A model generated the notes under the pieces. It did not search any database. It was given only the letters and a program-made list of their open reading frames with translations, and was not told the DNA's origin. A program made the translations under genes and the position numbers. This document shows, one piece after another, positions 1 to 7,297 of a stretch of 13,226 bases of DNA (the first letter of the stretch is position 1; each line of letters begins with the position of its first letter). The stretch is taken from NCBI GenBank assembly GCA_034669525.1, contig JAXDNH010000206.1, forward strand, positions 1 through 13,226, given 5' to 3'. The stretch comes from JAFASC01 sp034669525 (GTDB taxonomy: Bacteria; Pseudomonadota; Alphaproteobacteria; Rhizobiales; Beijerinckiaceae).

Positions 1-4
1 TGGC

Positions 5-42
5 CCCCGGATCGCACTCCGCTTCGCTTCATGCGTCCGGGG
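5..42. repeat. imperfect palindrome, REP-like or terminator hairpin
   Basis: CCCCGGA (5-11) pairs with TCCGGGG (36-42). After one bulged T at 12, CGCA (13-16) pairs with TGCG (32-35). The result is an 11-bp stem with a 15-base loop. It begins 19 bases beyond the stop codon of the minus-strand binding-protein gene, so it could end that transcript, although no T-run follows on that strand. GC-rich palindromes with CCCCGGA/TCCGGGG arms are, from memory, dispersed between genes in Bradyrhizobium-like genomes, so a REP-type repeat is the alternative. Only one copy is visible here, so repeat status is inferred. Confidence 0.5.
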
Positions 43-60
43 ACGTGATACAGGATTCGC

Positions 61-1197
61 CTAGTTAAATTGTTTGAACTTGCCGTCGCGCATTTCGATA
101 ACGACAACCCCCGACGTTTCCGCCGGATCGCGATTTTCCGTGAACGCGAACGGTCCCATTACGCCCGTATATTTCACCTTGCCGAGTGCGCCCTTGATCT
201 TCTCGGGCTCGGCCGCGCCTGCCGCATTGATCGCGGCTGCGACGATGAACAGCGTGTCGTAGGCCTGCGCCGCGAACTGATCCGGCTCCACATTGTACTT
301 GGCCTTGTACGCCTCGACGAATTTTTGGCTCGCGGGGTCGGCCTTGCCGACAAACCAGGGCGAACCGACAAGCGTACCGTTCGCGGCATCCCCGGCAATC
401 TCCATCACCTTCGGCGCGTTGAGGCCGTTGCCGCCGATCACGTGCACTTTCTCCGGAAAGCCCAGCGCCTTCTTGCCGAGCAGGATGCCGGAACCTGCCT
501 CGACGAGAGCCGAGACGACGATCGCATCGGGGTTCAGGCTCTTGATTTTGGTAAGCTGCGCCGAAAAGTCGGTGTCCTTGCCGCCGAACGTCTCCGTCGT
601 CAGCGTCTCGATGCCGAGCTTCTCCAGCGCTGCCTTCATCACGTCATAACCAGACTTTGTGAAGGCATCGTCGTTGCCGTACATCACCGCGACTTTCTTG
701 ATCCCGAGCTTTTGCTGGGCAGTCTTGAGCGTCACCGGCACGACGTCGGCTTCAGGCAGCGAGGTGCGAAACACGTAAGGACCGATCGCGGTGATGCCGT
801 TCGCGGTTGTCGACGTGCCGACGATCGGGATTTTGCGCTCATTGGCGACGGGGCCGGCAGCAAACATTTCATTCGACAGCGTCGGTCCAAGAATGAGCGG
901 TACTTTGCTGCGGCCGATCAGCTGGCGCGCCGCGTTGATCGCCTGGTCCTTGTTGCCGGCGGAGTCCTCGTACGCGATCGCCAGCGGACGTCCGCCAAGC
1001 ACTCCGCCATTCTTGTTCACGGAATCGAGGGCGAGATCGAAGCCGTTCTTGATCGCGATGCCGTATTTGTTGTTTGGCCCAGTGAGGATCTCGATCGCGC
1101 CGATCGTGACGGGCTCTTTCGATTGCGCGAGGGCGATGCCACCCCAAAACATCGCGGCAAGAGGCAGCGCCGCAAGCGCGGTCAATTTCTTCAACAT
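61..1197 (-). CDS. ABC transporter substrate-binding protein, branched-chain amino acid (LivK/Peripla_BP_6) type
   Basis: 378-residue periplasmic binding protein of the family that delivers branched-chain amino acids, amides or aromatic acids to LivHMGF-type ABC transporters. Residues 1-24 form a clear signal peptide: MLKK, a hydrophobic core, then an ALA cleavage site before Q25. The mature part opens with a typical strand followed by IEILTGPNNKYG. It continues with GGVLGGRPL, then LIGRSKVPLILGPTLSNE and IPIVGTSTT, all characteristic of the two-lobed type I fold. Length is normal. The ATG is preceded on its strand by GGGAGGT three bases upstream (1201-1207), a good Shine-Dalgarno sequence. 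No permease or ATPase gene is beside it: a divergent MFS gene lies upstream and a palindrome downstream. It is therefore an orphan binding protein, or its partners lie elsewhere. The ligand cannot be told from the sequence. Confidence 0.93.
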   Translation of the reverse strand: MLKKLTALAALPLAAMFWGGIALAQSKEPVTIGAIEILTGPNNKYGIAIKNGFDLALDSVNKNGGVLGGRPLAIAYEDSAGNKDQAINAARQLIGRSKVPLILGPTLSNEMFAAGPVANERKIPIVGTSTTANGITAIGPYVFRTSLPEADVVPVTLKTAQQKLGIKKVAVMYGNDDAFTKSGYDVMKAALEKLGIETLTTETFGGKDTDFSAQLTKIKSLNPDAIVVSALVEAGSGILLGKKALGFPEKVHVIGGNGLNAPKVMEIAGDAANGTLVGSPWFVGKADPASQKFVEAYKAKYNVEPDQFAAQAYDTLFIVAAAINAAGAAEPEKIKGALGKVKYTGVMGPFAFTENRDPAETSGVVVIEMRDGKFKQFN

Positions 1198-1371
1198 GGT
1201 ACCTCCCTCGACGGACGGTCGGGACGCCGCCCCACGAAAATCGTGGCTTATCTAACCGAGCGCTGGCGGGGCTGCAAACTGCGACCCAAGTGCTATGTGC
1301 CGCGCGCCGTGGTGTCTTTCGGCTCGCTGAGGTACGGTCGGCGCCCTTTTCTCTGGGTCCCTAGTCTTCCG
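1198..1371. promoter_or_regulatory. divergent intergenic region with perfect 15-base palindrome
   Basis: This spacer lies between the minus-strand binding-protein gene and the plus-strand MFS gene and should contain both promoters. CCACGA (1232-1237), AAA, TCGTGG (1241-1246) is a perfect inverted repeat with 6-bp arms and a 3-base centre, 35 bases upstream of the binding-protein ATG. It could be an operator or a small leader hairpin. A weak minus-strand promoter may lie just upstream of it (TTTGCA, 17 bases, TTAGAT). No convincing plus-strand promoter was found. The right edge depends on the uncertain MFS start. Confidence 0.35.
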
Positions 1372-2637
1372 TTGTCGATCCATACGGCGCCCCTCGACCT
1401 ACCGCACGCGTCGTCCGTCGTCGATGGGCGCGCCGCCTGGATGCGGCTCGCGACCGCGGTGCTCATCACGGCGCTCGGCGGTGTCGGCATGTGGTCGGTC
1501 CCCGTCAGCCTTCCCGCGGTGCAGGCGGAATTCGGCATCGCGCGCGCCGCCGCGTCGCTGCCTTATACCCTGACCATGATCGGGTTCGCGTTTGGTGGTA
1601 TAGCTCTTGGCCGGCTAGCCGATTGGCGCGGCGTAACGCTTCCCCTGACTATCGGCGCGGCCGCGCTAGCCTGCGGCTACATCGTGGCGGGCTTTGCGCC
1701 GAGTCTGCCGACATTCGCCTTGGCGCAGGGTGCACTTATCGGGTTTGGCAGCGCGGCGAGTTTCGGTCCGCTTATTGCCGACATTTCCCACTGGTTTGAG
1801 CGACGCCGCGGCATTGCGGTCGCGATCTGCGCAGCCGGCAATTATCTCGCCGGCGTGGTCTGGCCGCCGACCATTCAGCACTTCATCGAGACAAGCGGCT
1901 GGCGCGCAACGCATATCGGGATCGGCCTCTTTTGTGCCGTGACGATGCTGCCGCTTGCCTGGCTCATGCGCCAGCGGCCGCCAGGGCATGCGGCTGCACA
2001 GAACGGGGCGGTCAATGCATTCGTGCCGCCGGACATTGGCCTGTCCCCACGCGCGCTACAGGTGCTGCTCTGTATAGCCGGCGTTGCCTGCTGCGTCGCG
2101 ATGGCGATGCCGCAGGTCCATATCGTCGCCTATTGCGGCGACCTCGGCTACGGCGCGGCGCGCGGCGCCGAGATGCTGTCGCTGATGCTGGGCTTCGGCA
2201 TCATCAGCCGCGTTGGCTCCGGCTTCGTCGCCGACCGCATCGGCGGCTTGGCGACGCTCCTTCTCGGCTCGGTGCTGCAGGGCTGCGCGCTGTTTCTCTA
2301 CCTGATCTTCGATGGGCTCGGCTCGCTTTACGTGATCTCCGCTTTGTTCGGCCTTTTCCAGGGTGGGATCGTGCCGAGCTACGCGATCATCGTGCGCGAG
2401 CATTTTGCTCCTCGCGAAGCCGGCGCGCGTCTTGGGCTTGTGCTGATGGCGACGCTCGGTGGAATGGCGCTTGGCGGGTGGATATCCGGCTTCATCTTCG
2501 ACCTGACTGGCTCCTATCGCATCGCCTTTCTAAATGGGCTTGCCTGGAACCTCCTCAACGGCTCCATCGTGCTGTGGCTGCTCCTGCGCCGCCGTGCGCG
2601 GCCGCTCGCACGAGTGCCCGCCGACGCCGCGGCATGA
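1372..2637 (+). CDS. MFS transporter
   Basis: Major facilitator superfamily secondary transporter of the inner membrane, about 421 residues from the TTG at 1372 or 398 from the ATG at 1441. Many hydrophobic segments fit the usual 12-helix plan. The family motif A appears after helix 2 as GRLADWRG, and a second copy-like loop GFVADRIGG appears in the second half. A polar central loop (MRQRPPGHAAAQNG) divides the two bundles. The start is uncertain: helix 1 begins almost at the ATG at 1441. The preceding in-frame residues SSVVDGRAAW resemble, from memory, the N-terminal stretch of related transporters, so I favour an upstream start. TTG 1372 and GTG 1309/1312 are options, none with a strong ribosome site. 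It is divergent from the binding-protein gene. Substrate unknown; organic-anion type transport is only a guess. Confidence 0.85.
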   Translation: MSIHTAPLDLPHASSVVDGRAAWMRLATAVLITALGGVGMWSVPVSLPAVQAEFGIARAAASLPYTLTMIGFAFGGIALGRLADWRGVTLPLTIGAAALACGYIVAGFAPSLPTFALAQGALIGFGSAASFGPLIADISHWFERRRGIAVAICAAGNYLAGVVWPPTIQHFIETSGWRATHIGIGLFCAVTMLPLAWLMRQRPPGHAAAQNGAVNAFVPPDIGLSPRALQVLLCIAGVACCVAMAMPQVHIVAYCGDLGYGAARGAEMLSLMLGFGIISRVGSGFVADRIGGLATLLLGSVLQGCALFLYLIFDGLGSLYVISALFGLFQGGIVPSYAIIVREHFAPREAGARLGLVLMATLGGMALGGWISGFIFDLTGSYRIAFLNGLAWNLLNGSIVLWLLLRRRARPLARVPADAAA

Positions 2638-2651
2638 CATAAGAGGACGTG

Positions 2652-2668
2652 AGACACGGTAGGTGTCT
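2652..2668 (+). terminator. weak hairpin after the MFS gene
   Basis: AGACAC (2652-2657) pairs with GTGTCT (2663-2668) around the 5-base loop GGTAG, 14 bases after the MFS stop. It is followed by TCCTATT rather than a clean T-run, so termination here would be partial at best. It could be a chance hairpin. Confidence 0.25.
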
Positions 2669-2720
2669 TCCTATTGGCCAAAGCTATGCTTACGCTGCCC
2701 TGGGTGATCTGCGGCGCGGC

Positions 2721-3560
2721 ATGAACAGGCTTCCATTCGTCCTCCTTGGTCTTGGCGGATCGGCCGCGATTGCTGCCGGTGTCGCCGTTCTCGTGCTGGC
2801 GCTGGATGCAGGCCCGCGCGAAGTCCGGCGGCCGAGCGCCCCGGAAGCGGCGCCGGTTGGGGCGCCGGTCAGCCGGGCACCGCCGGAAGCCCGAGCTGCC
2901 GCGCGGAAATCCATCGAAACACGCATTGCGCCGGTTCCGGAATATCAGCGGTTTTTCGATCGCCTGCGCCTCGCGCTCCCCTCCCAATACGAAGCGACGT
3001 TCGACGGTTTCGCGGATCGGCTCGTCGCCACCGGAAAGGAGCAGTCGGTCGACACGTATCTTTCCGAGGCGGTGCGGGAGCTGCGGCAATCGCGCGGTGC
3101 GCTCGCGGCCAGAGCCGATGGACCCCTGCTCGCGCGGATTTTTGATGTGCAGCTCGCGATGCTGGATGCGCTGTCGAAAACCGACCAGAGGCTCTGCGTC
3201 GACTTTCTGTACGGTAGCGCGAGCGAGGCATTCTACCAGTTTTCGGCGACAAACCGACAACTCGCGAGCGATATGGCGATCGCCGGGCTGGAGGCCATCG
3301 TTGACGGACAGGCGAAGAAAAACACGCGCCAGACACCGACCGATGCCGACTTCGCTCTGCTTGAAAAGGCAATGGCCGCAAAGGGACTGTCGCAGACCGA
3401 AATCGAGGCGCTGCTTGACGGCAAGACACCGGATCCGCCTCTCGAAGATGCGCGTCTGTGCAGGGCAGGGCGCGTCTACCTGGAAATGCTGAAAACGCTG
3501 CCGGAGCCGGTGCGGCTGCGCATCTATGCCCTTGCGGTGGAACTCATGGCGCGCTCGTGA
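2721..3560 (+). CDS. membrane-anchored protein of unknown function
   Basis: I do not recognise this 279-residue protein. The chosen ATG puts a short MNR start before one hydrophobic segment (about residues 4-28), a signal anchor placing the rest in the periplasm. An Ala/Pro-rich linker follows (about 32-62), then a helical domain to the C terminus. The soluble part holds two cysteines in similar settings, LCVDFLYG and LCRAGRVYLEML, which could form a disulfide in the periplasm. Near the end, LPEPVRLRIYALAVELMAR looks like a capping helix. The frame is open upstream to 2649, but that segment lacks membrane or coding character and would bury the anchor. The ribosome site is weak. It lies 83 bases after the MFS gene and 80 before the CBS gene on the same strand, so co-transcription is possible but not shown. 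Confidence 0.8.
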   Translation: MNRLPFVLLGLGGSAAIAAGVAVLVLALDAGPREVRRPSAPEAAPVGAPVSRAPPEARAAARKSIETRIAPVPEYQRFFDRLRLALPSQYEATFDGFADRLVATGKEQSVDTYLSEAVRELRQSRGALAARADGPLLARIFDVQLAMLDALSKTDQRLCVDFLYGSASEAFYQFSATNRQLASDMAIAGLEAIVDGQAKKNTRQTPTDADFALLEKAMAAKGLSQTEIEALLDGKTPDPPLEDARLCRAGRVYLEMLKTLPEPVRLRIYALAVELMARS

Positions 3561-3627
3561 TGCGAGCATGAGCATTCTCTTGCCGAGCGGCAGGAAGCAA
3601 GCCATCTTCCCAAGCGAGGAAACGAAA

Positions 3628-3634
3628 AAGGAGG
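3628..3634 (+). promoter_or_regulatory. strong ribosome binding site of the CBS gene
   Basis: AAGGAGG lies six bases before the ATG at 3641. It matches the anti-Shine-Dalgarno sequence almost fully, unlike most genes in this window, and fixes the start. It suggests high translation. Confidence 0.85.
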
Positions 3635-3640
3635 CTCGAG

Positions 3641-4072
3641 ATGGCAGTCGCCAGCATTCTCGCGCAGAAAGGACGAGAGGTCGTGACGGCCTCACCCGAT
3701 CGGAGCTTGCAGGACATCGCAACTGTTCTAGCTGAGCGCAAGATCGGTGCGGTCGTCATTACCAATAGCCACGGCAAGGTGCTCGGCATGTTGTCGGAGC
3801 GCGATATTGTGCGGGCCATGGCTCGGCAGGGTGCCAGTGCACTCGACGATCCAGTATCGCGTCACATGACCGACCGCGTCGTCACCACGACGGAGGACGC
3901 AACGATTCCGGAGACGATGGAGCGAATGACTGCAGGGCGTTTTCGCCATCTTCCGGTCATCGCGAACGATCGGCTGGTCGGGATGATCTCGATCGGCGAT
4001 ATCGTCAAATGGCGGCTCGCGGAGATCGAAAGCGAGCATCAGGCGCTGCGAGAATATATCGCGACTGCGTAA
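3641..4072 (+). CDS. twin CBS-domain protein
   Basis: 143-residue cytoplasmic protein made almost wholly of two CBS domains (about residues 8-66 and 75-133). Such a pair forms a Bateman module that binds adenine nucleotides such as AMP, ATP or NAD. Each repeat ends in the typical strand-turn-helix: GKVLGMLSERDIVRAM in the first, DRLVGMISIGDIVKWRL in the second. FRHLPVI is the usual run before the second signature. A short C-terminal helix (EIESEHQALREYIATA) follows. There is no catalytic domain, so it is a ligand sensor or partner protein; stand-alone proteins of this kind are common in alphaproteobacteria and mostly uncharacterised. The start is fixed by a strong ribosome site. It converges on the patatin gene with 21 bases between the stops. 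Confidence 0.93.
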   Translation: MAVASILAQKGREVVTASPDRSLQDIATVLAERKIGAVVITNSHGKVLGMLSERDIVRAMARQGASALDDPVSRHMTDRVVTTTEDATIPETMERMTAGRFRHLPVIANDRLVGMISIGDIVKWRLAEIESEHQALREYIATA

Positions 4073-4093
4073 GTTTGCTCGCCGCGATCTTGC

Positions 4094-5131
4094 TTAAATC
4101 GTGCGCCGCGTTCCGACGGACACGGTGGCAAGATGATGCTCGATATCGCCAAGCGAGCGCCGCACGGCCTCGCGACCGCTGGCGATAAGCTCGTCGGCGT
4201 GGTGGAAATCGAACAGACCGAAGCGGCCGAGGCCCCGGGCGCCGATCGTCACGTCGGGCGGATCGCCGGCGAGCCGGGAACGCGCGATGCGATCCTGCGT
4301 GATGTTGAGCGCATCCAGCACTGCGCTGGCAATGCCCGGTGTGCCGTCTTCGCCGCGGCCAAAGGTGCGGCGGAAGAAACCGGCGCGTTCGGACGGTCCC
4401 GTCCGACTTGTGTCGACAGTGTTCGCGGCAACATCGAGCGCCTGCAAGGTCTGGTCGACGACGACCCGGTCGCTGACCACGGTGCCACGGAACATCGTGT
4501 CGCCGATGAGGTTTACGGCGATCACGAGATCGGCGCCTAGTGCGCGGCACACGGCAACGGGCACTGGATTGACAAGAGCGCCATCAAAGAGCCAGCGGCC
4601 ATTCCATTTCACCGGTTCGAAAAGGCCCGGCAGCGCGTAAGAGGCTCGCATCGCCTCGACCAGGGACCCGCGTGTCAGCCAGACCTCATGCCCAGAGCCG
4701 ACCTCCGTCGCGACGGCAGCGAAGGCAATCGGCATATCCTCAATGCGAACATTCGCGAGTTCGCGCTCGAGACGGGTTTTGAGACGGCCGCCGCTGAATA
4801 TGCCGCTGCCGGAGAAGGAGACATCGAGCAGGCCAAAAATCCGCCGCCGCGTCAGAGCCCGGGCGAAGCTTTCGAGCGGTTCAAGCTTGCCGGCCGCAAA
4901 GCAGCCGCCGACCACCGCCCCGATCGAGGTGCCGGCGATCACATCCGGCACGATTCCGTTGCTGACCAGCTCCTGGAGAACGCCGATATGCGACCAGCCG
5001 CGTGCTGCCCCCGCGCCGAGGGCCACACCAACCTTCGGTCTCGGCCGTGGCGGCGCCCGCTCCGGCAGATTGACCAGGGTCTCGCCATGGGAGGGCCTCG
5101 CCTCCGGGTTTTTTCGCAAGAGCGACAACAT
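4094..5131 (-). CDS. patatin-like phospholipase, RssA/NTE family
   Basis: 345-residue serine lipid hydrolase with a Ser-Asp dyad. The oxyanion loop GAGAARG is at residues 39-45, the nucleophile motif GTSIG at 67-71 with Ser69, and the second catalytic residue at Asp183 in FDGALVNPVPV. All key residues are present, so activity is expected. Family members cleave acyl chains from phospholipids or lysophospholipids; the physiological substrate is unknown. The first 30 residues are basic and proline-rich (APPRPRPKVGVALG), a cytoplasmic tail or membrane-contact region, and there is no signal peptide. I use the ATG at 5131; an in-frame GTG three codons upstream (5140) is possible and both have weak ribosome sites. 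It lies 95 bases downstream of hisI on the same strand, so the two may be co-transcribed. Confidence 0.93.
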   Translation of the reverse strand: MLSLLRKNPEARPSHGETLVNLPERAPPRPRPKVGVALGAGAARGWSHIGVLQELVSNGIVPDVIAGTSIGAVVGGCFAAGKLEPLESFARALTRRRIFGLLDVSFSGSGIFSGGRLKTRLERELANVRIEDMPIAFAAVATEVGSGHEVWLTRGSLVEAMRASYALPGLFEPVKWNGRWLFDGALVNPVPVAVCRALGADLVIAVNLIGDTMFRGTVVSDRVVVDQTLQALDVAANTVDTSRTGPSERAGFFRRTFGRGEDGTPGIASAVLDALNITQDRIARSRLAGDPPDVTIGARGLGRFGLFDFHHADELIASGREAVRRSLGDIEHHLATVSVGTRRTI

Positions 5132-5226
5132 GTTAACCACTCACGGTACGCAACGCTGATCTAGTCATCCAGTTCTACGATCGTAAGGCTGCGCTCGGAA
5201 GATGGCGAAAACTTTAAGCATCACGG

Positions 5227-5649
5227 TTACTTAAGGTCGAAGAGAAGCCGCGAACCGTCGGGCGTATCCACTCTGCGGTAGAAGCAGCTTTTGCGTCCCG
5301 TGTGGCAGCTGTTTCCATCTCCTCCTCCTACTACTACTCTCAGGAGGATGGCATCCTGATCGCAATCCGTGCGGATCTCTGTGACGGTTTGCACCTGTCC
5401 CGACGTATCGCCCTTGCGCCACAATGACTTGCGTGAGCGCGACCAGTAATGCGCGAGACCGGTGTCGATGGTCTGCCGCAGCGCTTCCTCGTTCATATAG
5501 GCGACCATAAGCACCGCCCCAGTATGAGCGTCCGTTGTGACGCAGACGATCAGCCCGTTGTCGTTGAAACGGGGTGTGAAAATGGTGCCCTCTTCCAATT
5601 CGGCCTTGGAAGCGGCTGTGGAAAATTGCATCCTCGGCTCACTTGTCAT
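5227..5649 (-). CDS. hisI: phosphoribosyl-AMP cyclohydrolase HisI
   Basis: 140-residue cytosolic enzyme of histidine biosynthesis, third step: it opens the adenine ring of phosphoribosyl-AMP to give ProFAR. Family landmarks are in order: WRKGDTSGQVQTV (77-89), the Mg site DCDQDA (95-100) with Asp95, Asp97 and Asp99, and the zinc cysteines Cys96, Cys115 and Cys122 in CHTGRKSCFYR. It is the single-domain form without the HisE pyrophosphohydrolase, and the other his genes are not nearby. The frame stays open upstream to 5757, but that extension overlaps the divergent CYTH-CHAD gene and is not HisI-like. The ATG at 5649 is preceded by AGGGTG. A second ATG at 5631 is possible. Residues VVVGGG just before the second zinc cysteine come from two trinucleotide runs. 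Confidence 0.96.
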   Translation of the reverse strand: MTSEPRMQFSTAASKAELEEGTIFTPRFNDNGLIVCVTTDAHTGAVLMVAYMNEEALRQTIDTGLAHYWSRSRKSLWRKGDTSGQVQTVTEIRTDCDQDAILLRVVVGGGDGNSCHTGRKSCFYRRVDTPDGSRLLFDLK

Positions 5650-5728
5650 CACCCTGACATATCGCACTTGCCCGCGCCTTGGGAGCCAGGCGGGCGGAGC
5701 GCTTACCTGCGGCTCGAGCGGAGTGGCA

Positions 5729-7285
5729 ATGGCGCAAGAGGGCGAGTGGGAGCTCAAGTTCGAGCTCGATCAGACGCGAGATCTCGCGCAAGATCTCGCC
5801 GATGGCTCGGCAGCATGGTTGCCAAGCGGCATTCGCGAGGCGACGCCGCGCACGCTTCAGACGATCTACTACGACACGCCGAGAACGAAATTGCGCAAGC
5901 GCCATACCGCGCTCCGTATACGCAAATCCGGCGATGAGTTTTTGCAGTCGATCAAACAGGACGGCGCCGGGAATTTCGCGCGCGGCGAATGGGAGCAAGC
6001 GATCGACGGGCCAGAACCGCGCCCCAGCGCGGCGCGCGGTACCCCGATCGAGCATTTCCTGGCGAAGCGGCGTCAACGCGACAAACTCGTGCCGCTGTTT
6101 CAAGTCGATGTCGAGCGTCGCTCTTGCGACGTTGTCAAAGCAGATAGCGTGATCGAGGCTTCGCTCGACCAGGGTCATGTCGAGGCCGGCGGTCATCGTC
6201 TGCCGATACGTGAACTCGAATTCGAGCTGAAGCAGGGTGATCCAAGCCGGCTATTCGAAGCGGCGCGCGAATTTGTCGGTAAAGCGCCGCTGCGTCTGAG
6301 CTTCATCAGCAAGGGCGAGCGCGGATATCGCTTACGCGAAAACAGCCTGACGAAGCCGATACCTTCCTCGAAAGTGCAATTCCGCCGGCGACTTACGGCC
6401 AAGGAAGCGATGCAGGCGATCTGCCGGATATGCCTGCACGATCTCACCAGCAATGTCGGTACGATCGAGGGGGAGCATGCCATTGAAGGCGTGCACAAAA
6501 CGCGCATTGCCCTGCGCCGCCTCCGGGCGGCGATGACGCTGTTCAAGAAGATTACGGCGGATGAAGAGAGCAATCGCCTCCGCGGCGAGATGAAGTGGCT
6601 GTCGGATCTGCTCGGCGAAGCGCGCGACCTCGACGTGCTGCAGATCGAGAGCACGCTGCCGCAGGCGCGGGAACTTTCCGGTGGCCGTGCACTCGTCGAA
6701 ATTGTTGCTGAAAAGCGTCATGCCGCGCACGAGAAGCTGCTCCAGGCGGTGCGCTCGCAGCGTTTCTACATCTTCCTTATCGATCTTGTGCGCTGGATCG
6801 AGGATGGGGACTGGTTGAAAGCCGAATCGCGGCAGGGCGATGGACCGGTCGCGCGATTTGCCAGGCGCACGATCGCGCGCCGGCGCAAGCGCCTCCTGAA
6901 AAAAGCCGATCATCTGAGTAACCTGCCGCCGGAGGTACGCCACAGGGTGCGCATTGCGGGCAAGAAACTGCGCTACATGACGGAGTTTCTGCAGCCGCTC
7001 GCCAAGACCAAGGAGCAGCAGCGCGAGCATCGCCGCTTCGTGAAACAACTGGAGAAAATGCAGACGAGTCTTGGCACATTGCATGACGCGGAGGCGCGCG
7101 GGGAATTCTTTCGTGATATCGCCCAAGTCCCGCCTGCGTTGACGGCGCCTGACGGTGCGGCTTCGGCGGCTCAGTCGCTGGCCGAAGTTTCCCCGGGCGA
7201 TGCCGATCTGCTGCGTCAGGCTGCGTCCGCCTGCCGCAAAATCGCAAAAACCGACCCGAAGGATATGTTCGCGCGGGGCCGATAA
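5729..7285 (+). CDS. CYTH and CHAD domain-containing protein
   Basis: 518-residue cytoplasmic protein with two domains that act on or bind polyphosphate. The N-terminal CYTH domain (about residues 4-200) opens with the ExExK signature EWELK (6-10). It continues with YYDTPRTKLRKRHTALRIRKSG and ELEFELKQGD, the charged strands that line the triphosphate tunnel; relatives such as YgiF are inorganic triphosphatases. The C-terminal CHAD domain (about 220-500) is helical and rich in His, Arg and Lys, with VHKTRIALRRLRAAM and VRHRVRIAGKKLRYMTEFL as its two halves; CHAD domains bind polyphosphate. The start ATG follows GCGGAG by five bases and gives the expected short lead to ExExK. An open frame continues upstream to 5537 but overlaps hisI and is discounted. 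It diverges from hisI (79-base gap) and converges on the methyltransferase gene. Confidence 0.93.
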   Translation: MAQEGEWELKFELDQTRDLAQDLADGSAAWLPSGIREATPRTLQTIYYDTPRTKLRKRHTALRIRKSGDEFLQSIKQDGAGNFARGEWEQAIDGPEPRPSAARGTPIEHFLAKRRQRDKLVPLFQVDVERRSCDVVKADSVIEASLDQGHVEAGGHRLPIRELEFELKQGDPSRLFEAAREFVGKAPLRLSFISKGERGYRLRENSLTKPIPSSKVQFRRRLTAKEAMQAICRICLHDLTSNVGTIEGEHAIEGVHKTRIALRRLRAAMTLFKKITADEESNRLRGEMKWLSDLLGEARDLDVLQIESTLPQARELSGGRALVEIVAEKRHAAHEKLLQAVRSQRFYIFLIDLVRWIEDGDWLKAESRQGDGPVARFARRTIARRRKRLLKKADHLSNLPPEVRHRVRIAGKKLRYMTEFLQPLAKTKEQQREHRRFVKQLEKMQTSLGTLHDAEARGEFFRDIAQVPPALTAPDGAASAAQSLAEVSPGDADLLRQAASACRKIAKTDPKDMFARGR

Positions 7286-7297
7286 GCCTTAGGGTCG
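7246..7297 (-). terminator. probable intrinsic terminator of the methyltransferase transcript, inside the CYTH-CHAD coding end
   Basis: CGACCC (7252-7257) pairs with GGGTCG (7292-7297). After a G-A mismatch, AAGG (7259-7262) pairs with CCTT (7287-7290), giving a 10-bp stem around a 24-base loop. On the minus strand the stem is followed by one G and then TTTTT (7250-7246). The methyltransferase stop codon (7289-7291) sits in one arm and the CYTH-CHAD stop (7283-7285) in the loop. The large loop lowers confidence. Confidence 0.45.

Noticed and set aside
70..1440. Open plus-strand frame running into the MFS gene, which would give an 855-residue fusion
   Set aside because: It is antisense to the well-supported binding-protein gene, its residues are Arg/His-rich without domain character, and a stop-free antisense frame is common in GC-rich coding DNA.
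2514..3722. 402-residue minus-strand open frame
   Set aside because: It overlaps the end of the MFS gene, the membrane-anchored protein and the start of the CBS gene. It is Arg-rich with no recognisable domain.
4058..4088. ATCGCG/CGCGAT inverted repeat spanning the convergent CBS and patatin ends
   Set aside because: The 6-bp stem has a 19-base loop and no T-run on either side; it is likely chance in GC-rich sequence.
5650..5757. Longer HisI N terminus from an upstream ATG
   Set aside because: It would overlap the CYTH-CHAD start, and the added residues do not resemble the family.
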